Shown piece by piece: positions 6,021-10,963 of a stretch of DNA of 10,963 bases. The notes under the pieces are model-generated. The model saw only the letters and a list, made by a program, of their open reading frames with translations, did not search any database and had not been told where the DNA came from. The position numbers were made by a program, and so were the translations under genes. This stretch comes from Euryarchaeota archaeon UBA124 (GTDB taxonomy: Archaea > Thermoplasmatota > Poseidoniia > Poseidoniales > Poseidoniaceae). Position 1 is the first letter of the stretch. Each line of letters starts with the position of its first letter. Location of the stretch: NCBI GenBank assembly GCA_002502215.1, contig DAPT01000086.1:1-10963 (forward strand). The letters are read 5' to 3'.

Positions 6021-9000
6021 TTACAACTGACCATCGAGATATTGTTGACCGTAATGCTCCCATTGGTCCATGGTCCAACCATCAGGGAGGCCCTCTGGAG
6101 GGAGCGGCGGGCCAGTGGCAGGAGCAGGAGCGGCTGGAGGAGCCGCATCAGGCACTGCAGTCGGTTCTGAACTCGGTGGTGCAGACATTGGTACGGTTGG
6201 TGCAGCAGCAACTGCACCGTATGTTGCAGTCAAGGAATCTTGGTACATCATATCATCCCAGTCATCGAGTTCGTCTTCTTTGTCGATGGTTGTAAGAATC
6301 TTGAACGTGATGAATCCAAGCACACCGACGACGATTAGGAATCCTGACCAAAGTACGATGTTTCTTACGAGTTGTCCATCATCCTCAGACGATGCATCGT
6401 CTCCATCGCCGGTATCAGCCGATTGTTTCTGAAGCACGACAGTCAACTTAGCAGTTGGCGAATCTGCAACCGTCAAAGATGTTGCATAGACTGTGAAGTT
6501 TACAGTGAGGGTATCGGAGGGGAGGTTGATGAGCGTTGCTTCACCGACCTGAACCTCAACGGTAACGATGCGAGACATATCGGACTCCAGCGAAAAACTG
6601 CGATCACTGTTGTCGATTCGGACACTGATGTAACTCGACCATTCTCCATCGACCTTATCCATGGAGATCGTTTGTGAGGGATAGACAAGCGGATTGAGTT
6701 TGTTTTTGACTTCAATATCCATGGTGTAGATAAGATTGGGTTCGTCGATTGGGATCGCAGCCGGTGGTGTAAGATCGATGGTTCCCTGGCGACCGACGAG
6801 ATACGTTGCTTCCCCAGTGTCAGAAATTGTAGGATCGTTTACCGATGTTGCGGTCAATCCAAGCGTTCGAGAACCGTCAGCTCCTGTGAGGAATCGGAAA
6901 CGGACTTTGGCTTCCCAAGACTCACCTGTTTGAATGACTGGAGTGGTCGCAACGCCGCCGATTGGAACAGGATCGATAAGCTCGGCAACCATCCCTTCTG
7001 GAATGTCGAGGGTTATGGTGAACCGATCTTCACTGTTCCCATAATTTGTAATCTCAAACGAGCGGTCGGTCGTGTCCATTGAACCGGGCAAGAACGACTG
7101 ATCTGAGGATTCATCCGATACACCAACAGCGGCGGTGTCGAGGATTTCGACGTTGATTCTGTACGTAGCAGACACGGAGGAGTCATCGACGTTGGTTGCA
7201 GTCACATCCACGTAATACGGCGCAGGGGACAATCCCACTGGCATGGGAAGCGTCAAAATGAGGGTCGTTTCACCATCCCAAGCATCCAGGATTGCCGTCG
7301 TTTCTCCCGCAAGTTGAGCTCCCAGTATGTACTGGTGAGGTCCGCCGAGTGACAAAGCATACTGCTCGTCATCGTTTCCGAGATTGAACAGAGACATGTA
7401 AACGGTCTCAGGCACGCCATCTGCTGCACTTTGGTAGGTGTTTTGATCGGCAGATATTGATGCCTGACGCAAGATTGGAACCTCGATGTTCCGGCCAAGA
7501 ATGTCAGCACCGAACAGGGACGTACCACAGGATGGGCACGTTGCTCGGAGGTTGAACGACACAACACCCGGTGTTGCAAGACTGTCTGCGGTGACATTCA
7601 GGAATAAGTTCGTAACTTCGGCCTTCCCCAGAACAATCGGGTTCGGCACGGAAACGCCTGTTTCATCCTCGACAACTGCATTCCATCCGTCCTCTGAAAA
7701 AGTTGTGACGAGATTGTATGCTGCATCACGGTTTCCAACATTCTGGAGTCGGACTGGAATGAGGCCTGACTCGCTTGGCATGAGCGTATCAGCAAGAAGC
7801 GGCGTCTGTGATGTAAGCGATACGCCAAATTGTTCAGTGACTGCGAGGTTCATTGACACACGACCTTTTTCACCTGAATTTGTACCGCCGCTGTCCTGGA
7901 ACCAGACCTGCCAGGTTTGTTGTTGGACTTCCGCTCCTGCGGGGATGCTAATGTTAACGTAAACATCGACGGTCTGTCCAGCACCTATGCTTGGGATGAT
8001 TACGGGGGAGAAGAAGTCGTTGGGATTGGAGGTTTCGATTCGAATCGAAGGGAAGGCTGGATCCATCCAAGTCAGGTTGGTTACGTTTGAGTAGACAGAA
8101 ACAGTTGCACCTGAGTACCCGTTGTTGGTAACAAGACAATGCAGTGCAATCGTGTTTGAAGGTGGAGATGAGAATCCTGCCTCTGGATTGTCGCAGTCCA
8201 CGTCGAGGGTGTAATCAGCCACCTTCGAAACACCAAACTGGATGAAGTCATCAACGTGCATGCCTTCTGAAGCCCCGCTGTTGTCCGAATGGAACAAGAG
8301 GCCGATGGAATATGAGTTTCCGCCAAGGAACAGGTCCGGATTGGACAGACCCGGAATTTGAGCCCAGTCGGTTTGAGGGTCCCACGAGATGTTGGTCCAC
8401 TGACCTGACGCAGGACTTGGTGCGCCATTGGAGAAATTCCAGACCAATGATTCCATTTTGTTGTTGTAGTTTCCAGAGCCTCTCCAGAGTTCGAAGGCGA
8501 CGTTGTCACCCGCAGCCAGTGAACCCCATGTTTGCGCATAAAACTGGGTGGAAATGAATTCCCCTGCAAAGAAGATGTTTCGGCAAATGTAGATTTGGTA
8601 GGCTTGACTGAGCCCTGGATCGAGTTGTCCTTGTGCGCCGCATTGTTGGGTCTGCGAGAAGAATGCATTCACCAAGCGGTCGTGCGCACCTGACGGGTAA
8701 TCAGCTCCCGGGGCGGAGTGGCGCCAGTGATCGGTGCCCTCAGGACCACCGGTATCTTCCTGCCAGCTGCCTCCACCCGTAGCATCTCCCCCGCCGGAGG
8801 GATAACGTCCCGAGACGAAGGTTGGTGTGTCGATTGCAAGCGTTGTTCCATCGAACTTATCCTTCATTATTGCAACTGGAACGGATTGTTCGAGCACATC
8901 GTTTTCATTGAGATCATCTCCTGAGTACAGCACACTTGCGCGAACAATTAATCCCCCGGTCAAATCGTTGGTCGTCGTGTTAAGAATCGAATGGGCGATC

Positions 9001-9395
9001 ATTGGCATCCAAACATAACTTCCCTCGCTCTTTTGCTGGCCGACAAGTTCTGCTGTCGTCCAGTTGTAAGATTCGATAACGTAACCAATCGGATGGACAA
9101 TCTCAATCATTCCCATTGCGGTGCGGCCGGTAAATTGGTTTCCGAGGCGCTGGACCTCAACCGTAATTTCAATATCTTGCCCCATGACGAGATAATCAAC
9201 CACTGATTGATCCGATTGCACCCATTCATTGGCAGGGTCTGAAAGATTTCCAAGCGTTATTTTTGTTACACGGAAATCGTCGTTCGGCCCACCTCGGCCT
9301 GAGGCTGCTTCAGCTGAATCCAGCACGAGCAAAGAGGCAGTCTGAAACACCATGAGAGCAATCAAAAGCATAGGGATACTGCGTCGCATCGTCAT
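6021..9395 (-). CDS. Large exported single-span surface protein with Ig-like repeats and Trp-containing cytoplasmic tail
   Basis: Protein of 1124 residues with no specific family recognised. Residues 1-31 are a signal peptide (RR, then a hydrophobic core ending near AEA). The ectodomain (about 32-1005) starts with a beta-rich module. A Gly-rich stretch (about 198-220) leads into a jelly-roll-like module (about 225-395) ending in MHVDDFIQFG, like MAM or immune-inhibitor-A-type domains. Several NEW3/CARDB-like Ig modules follow; the NxGN turn recurs at N552, N671 and N784. Residues 1012-1034 form one membrane span (VLWSGFLIVVGVLGFITFKI), followed by an acidic cytoplasmic stretch, a Pro/Ala-rich linker and a terminal GWTMDQWEHYGQQYLDGQL. 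It is probably anchored in the cell envelope with its bulk outside. The start is uncertain: TTG 9398, ATG 9395 or ATG 9389, none with a strong ribosome-binding site (GGGAA only), so a leaderless transcript is possible. I chose the first ATG. It lies downstream of the polytopic membrane protein gene; a joint role is inferred. Confidence 0.85.
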   Translation of the reverse strand: MTMRRSIPMLLIALMVFQTASLLVLDSAEAASGRGGPNDDFRVTKITLGNLSDPANEWVQSDQSVVDYLVMGQDIEITVEVQRLGNQFTGRTAMGMIEIVHPIGYVIESYNWTTAELVGQQKSEGSYVWMPMIAHSILNTTTNDLTGGLIVRASVLYSGDDLNENDVLEQSVPVAIMKDKFDGTTLAIDTPTFVSGRYPSGGGDATGGGSWQEDTGGPEGTDHWRHSAPGADYPSGAHDRLVNAFFSQTQQCGAQGQLDPGLSQAYQIYICRNIFFAGEFISTQFYAQTWGSLAAGDNVAFELWRGSGNYNNKMESLVWNFSNGAPSPASGQWTNISWDPQTDWAQIPGLSNPDLFLGGNSYSIGLLFHSDNSGASEGMHVDDFIQFGVSKVADYTLDVDCDNPEAGFSSPPSNTIALHCLVTNNGYSGATVSVYSNVTNLTWMDPAFPSIRIETSNPNDFFSPVIIPSIGAGQTVDVYVNISIPAGAEVQQQTWQVWFQDSGGTNSGEKGRVSMNLAVTEQFGVSLTSQTPLLADTLMPSESGLIPVRLQNVGNRDAAYNLVTTFSEDGWNAVVEDETGVSVPNPIVLGKAEVTNLFLNVTADSLATPGVVSFNLRATCPSCGTSLFGADILGRNIEVPILRQASISADQNTYQSAADGVPETVYMSLFNLGNDDEQYALSLGGPHQYILGAQLAGETTAILDAWDGETTLILTLPMPVGLSPAPYYVDVTATNVDDSSVSATYRINVEILDTAAVGVSDESSDQSFLPGSMDTTDRSFEITNYGNSEDRFTITLDIPEGMVAELIDPVPIGGVATTPVIQTGESWEAKVRFRFLTGADGSRTLGLTATSVNDPTISDTGEATYLVGRQGTIDLTPPAAIPIDEPNLIYTMDIEVKNKLNPLVYPSQTISMDKVDGEWSSYISVRIDNSDRSFSLESDMSRIVTVEVQVGEATLINLPSDTLTVNFTVYATSLTVADSPTAKLTVVLQKQSADTGDGDDASSEDDGQLVRNIVLWSGFLIVVGVLGFITFKILTTIDKEDELDDWDDMMYQDSLTATYGAVAAAPTVPMSAPPSSEPTAVPDAAPPAAPAPATGPPLPPEGLPDGWTMDQWEHYGQQYLDGQL

Positions 9396-9447
9396 CAACG
9401 TTCCCGCGAATAACTTACATCATATGAAGATGGTCGTTGTTTGCTCT

Positions 9448-10737
9448 CTAGTTTTCATACTGATGTTCGTCGGAAATGAGACCTTGGATGGTGGGCTGGT
9501 CGTATGGAGGTGAGTCGTTTGAGTTTAGGTCGAGGAGGCTGTTCTCAAATTCTGGCAAATCGAGGGAAGCGTTATCGGTCAGCGAGGGCAACGATGGTGT
9601 TGAGATGCGCGAGGCTGTATCGCCCACCGCCCCTACACCGGTTGGTGTTGCGGAAGCCATCGCAGAAAGTCCAGTTGCAATATCTTGACCTCGAGAGGCG
9701 ACGCCTGCCGCAGCAGCAACCGCAAGGGTTGCTCCCGTCGATACCGCGGCAGTAGTAACTTTGCCGAGCAATCCAAAATCAGGCGATTCCCTACCATCAA
9801 AACGCGAGATAACATCCTCGGGGTGATTCATCCAATCGGGTGGATTGGTTGAACCGCCTTCCAAAACCGCAAGCGTTGTGAATGCTGCAAGTGGCATAAC
9901 AGCCAAAGCGGTCAAAAGATCGAGGAAACTCGTTTCTGGAATTACTGCATTTCCGAGAATGGTCTCAAAGAGATTTGCCTCAAAGGTTATCGAAAGTTCC
10001 GTGTCTTGACCCATCCAGCCTAAAACGACCAGACTTGCAAAGCGTCCCATCAACCACAACACAAGAACGGGTGCTAGCCATGAGAGTTTGGTCATCGAGA
10101 TCAACCAACGTCGAGTAAACGTGGCAATACCGATGTATTTTCTGCAAAAACGCGGGTAGAGGCGCATCGCCATCAACAAACCAATGATGTACAAGAGGAT
10201 TGCAAGCTCGAGTCGACGATTTAATCGGACGATCGATTCCGGAACCATCATCACCAATGTGAGCGGAATTGTGACGAGGAGAATTTGGAAAGGAACGGCA
10301 AGGAGCAACAATCCACCGTGGGTCGAAATCAAAGAATGCCCACGCATCATTCGACGGTTAACGAGTGTCGATAAAGACCCGTGCGGTGAGGCTGAGAAGT
10401 TGTCGCGGGCTTTGCGTAAAGTCGATGCTGAACGACCGACTCTTGACATGCCGAGTGCAGACATCCAGCCACCCCGTTCAACAACTCGAACTGGGCGATA
10501 GCCTCCCATGATCAAAGCGAGGAAAAGTGCGAGCATACCATAGCCGAGTGATGCTGCCATAATCCAAGGTAGCATCTCTTTTTGGATTCCTATCGTAATG
10601 TTCTCTCCCGTCATGTCAAGATCAAGGAGGTACGTAATCGAAAAAGCGGCCATCGGCGTCAAAAAGATTTGACAGAAAACAACGATGGTTAACCAAATGC
10701 GGGCAGTCAATGGTCCACGTTGCCTGGCCTGCCCCAT
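9448..10737 (-). CDS. Polytopic membrane protein of unknown function
   Basis: A 429-residue protein I do not recognise. Hydrophobic spans lie at about 13-38, 55-78, 141-165, 176-194, 217-241 and 270-291, with a weaker Ala-rich segment at 328-346. This gives six or seven membrane segments. Between spans 2 and 3 is a strongly basic loop (RPVRVVERGG to VNRRMMRG), probably cytoplasmic by the positive-inside rule. The last 80 residues are polar, rich in Ser, Asp, Asn and Pro, and probably disordered. I see no transporter, protease or transferase signature. The start is ATG 10737 with no ribosome-binding site; a weak TATA-like TTTGTCTA (10760-10767) is about 27 bases upstream, which would fit a leaderless transcript. 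The gene precedes the large surface-protein gene by about 50 bases on the same strand, so a joint envelope role is possible. Confidence 0.8.
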   Translation of the reverse strand: MGQARQRGPLTARIWLTIVVFCQIFLTPMAAFSITYLLDLDMTGENITIGIQKEMLPWIMAASLGYGMLALFLALIMGGYRPVRVVERGGWMSALGMSRVGRSASTLRKARDNFSASPHGSLSTLVNRRMMRGHSLISTHGGLLLLAVPFQILLVTIPLTLVMMVPESIVRLNRRLELAILLYIIGLLMAMRLYPRFCRKYIGIATFTRRWLISMTKLSWLAPVLVLWLMGRFASLVVLGWMGQDTELSITFEANLFETILGNAVIPETSFLDLLTALAVMPLAAFTTLAVLEGGSTNPPDWMNHPEDVISRFDGRESPDFGLLGKVTTAAVSTGATLAVAAAAGVASRGQDIATGLSAMASATPTGVGAVGDTASRISTPSLPSLTDNASLDLPEFENSLLDLNSNDSPPYDQPTIQGLISDEHQYEN

Positions 10738-10795
10738 ACAACCGATGGATTGGAATGGTTAGACAAAGGTTCCCCTTGATTTTGAGGCGTTGCAG

Positions 10796-10963
10796 TTAGT
10801 TTTGAGGCTCATCGGGCAGGACCATGGAATGACCATCACTTATCCATAAACGAAGCCCTCCAAGAAAGAAACCATCCTTTCTAGGTCGCCCAAGATCTGG
10901 CTGGGGCATGTCCTCAAGTTTTTTCGAACAAGACCCGCATCGCACGGATTCCATCCACCATTG
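10796..10963 (-). CDS. Unrecognised small or C-terminal CxxC protein fragment, open at window edge
   Basis: On the - strand the frame is open from the window edge for 55 codons to TAA 10796-10798. The peptide includes RCGSCSKKLEDMP, then GFFLGGLRLWISDGHSMVLPDEPQN at the end. Its composition looks protein-like, and it fills the space upstream of the membrane-protein gene with a 58-base gap. The CxxC could be half of a zinc ribbon whose other half is outside the window, or the site of a 52-residue protein starting at ATG 10954. GGTGG directly abuts that ATG, too close for a ribosome-binding site, so a C-terminal fragment is more likely. The function is not recognised. Confidence 0.5.
   Translation of the reverse strand, partial: QWWMESVRCGSCSKKLEDMPQPDLGRPRKDGFFLGGLRLWISDGHSMVLPDEPQN

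Noticed and set aside
5962..6078. Possible N-terminal extension of the thermosome by 39 residues
   Set aside because: The extension overlaps the end of the previous gene, lacks family similarity, and a good ribosome-binding site marks ATG 5961.
7486..7962. Long open frame on the + strand opposite the surface-protein gene
   Set aside because: It lies wholly antisense to a well-supported gene, has no ribosome-binding site and its protein looks random, with many Arg, Ser and Pro residues.
10780..10808. TTTTGAGGC repeated twice 20 bases apart (10780-10788 and 10800-10808)
   Set aside because: One copy lies in the coding end of the right-edge frame, and a two-copy 9-base match can occur by chance; no further copies were seen nearby.
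1..10963. CRISPR arrays, insertion sequences, integrase or attachment sites
   Set aside because: No regularly spaced repeats, transposase-like proteins or terminal inverted repeats were seen in the window.

Overview
The window looks like a piece of an archaeal chromosome, most likely from the Thermoplasmatota / marine Euryarchaeota side (Marine Group II/III-like). The reasons are a Hef-family helicase next to a group II chaperonin (thermosome), Shine-Dalgarno sites of the GGAGGT/GAGGTGA type, and very large single-span surface proteins with a Pro/Ala-rich tail. This placement is inference; no 16S or other lineage marker is present. Coding density is very high and no stretch over 300 bases lacks a gene.

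Layout. At the left edge, on the + strand, is the 3' part of a Hef-type helicase (1-1413). It enters the window at its DEAH box, has no XPF-type nuclease domain, and carries a PCNA-binding-like motif near its C-terminus. Everything else is on the - strand, read from right to left: the end of an unrecognised CxxC protein (right edge to 10796), a polytopic membrane protein (10737-9448), a 1124-residue exported single-span protein with repeated Ig-like modules (9395-6021), a thermosome subunit (5961-4339), a four-part fusion of ferredoxin, flavodoxin, SdhB-like and HdrC-like tail (4228-2264), and an HdrB-like two-CCG-domain protein (2254-1400). The HdrB-like gene overlaps the helicase gene tail to tail by 14 bases.

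The most unusual part is the last pair (1400-4228). The fusion protein and the HdrB-like protein match two partners that normally form a chain of iron-sulfur clusters (SdhB/HdrC with HdrB/SdhE, or the two halves of thiol:fumarate reductase TfrB). Here the folds are recognisable but almost all cluster-binding cysteines are gone from both proteins. All ligands of the SdhB-like part are missing, and only two of ten canonical CCG-domain cysteines remain in the HdrB-like part. The fusion has instead an intact ferredoxin domain and an intact CysJ/CPR-type flavodoxin domain at its N-terminus. The two genes are 9 bases apart, and the second gene's ribosome-binding site overlaps the first gene's stop codon, so they are probably co-translated. 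I read this as a re-wired, cysteine-stripped SdhB/HdrB complex whose redox work has passed to the fused ferredoxin and flavodoxin. That is a hypothesis, not an established system.

The two envelope genes (6021-10737) are neighbours on one strand and may work together at the membrane, but I recognise no specific function for either. The thermosome appears to be a single-subunit gene with its own ribosome-binding site. It has one odd substitution in the nucleotide-binding GDGTT motif.
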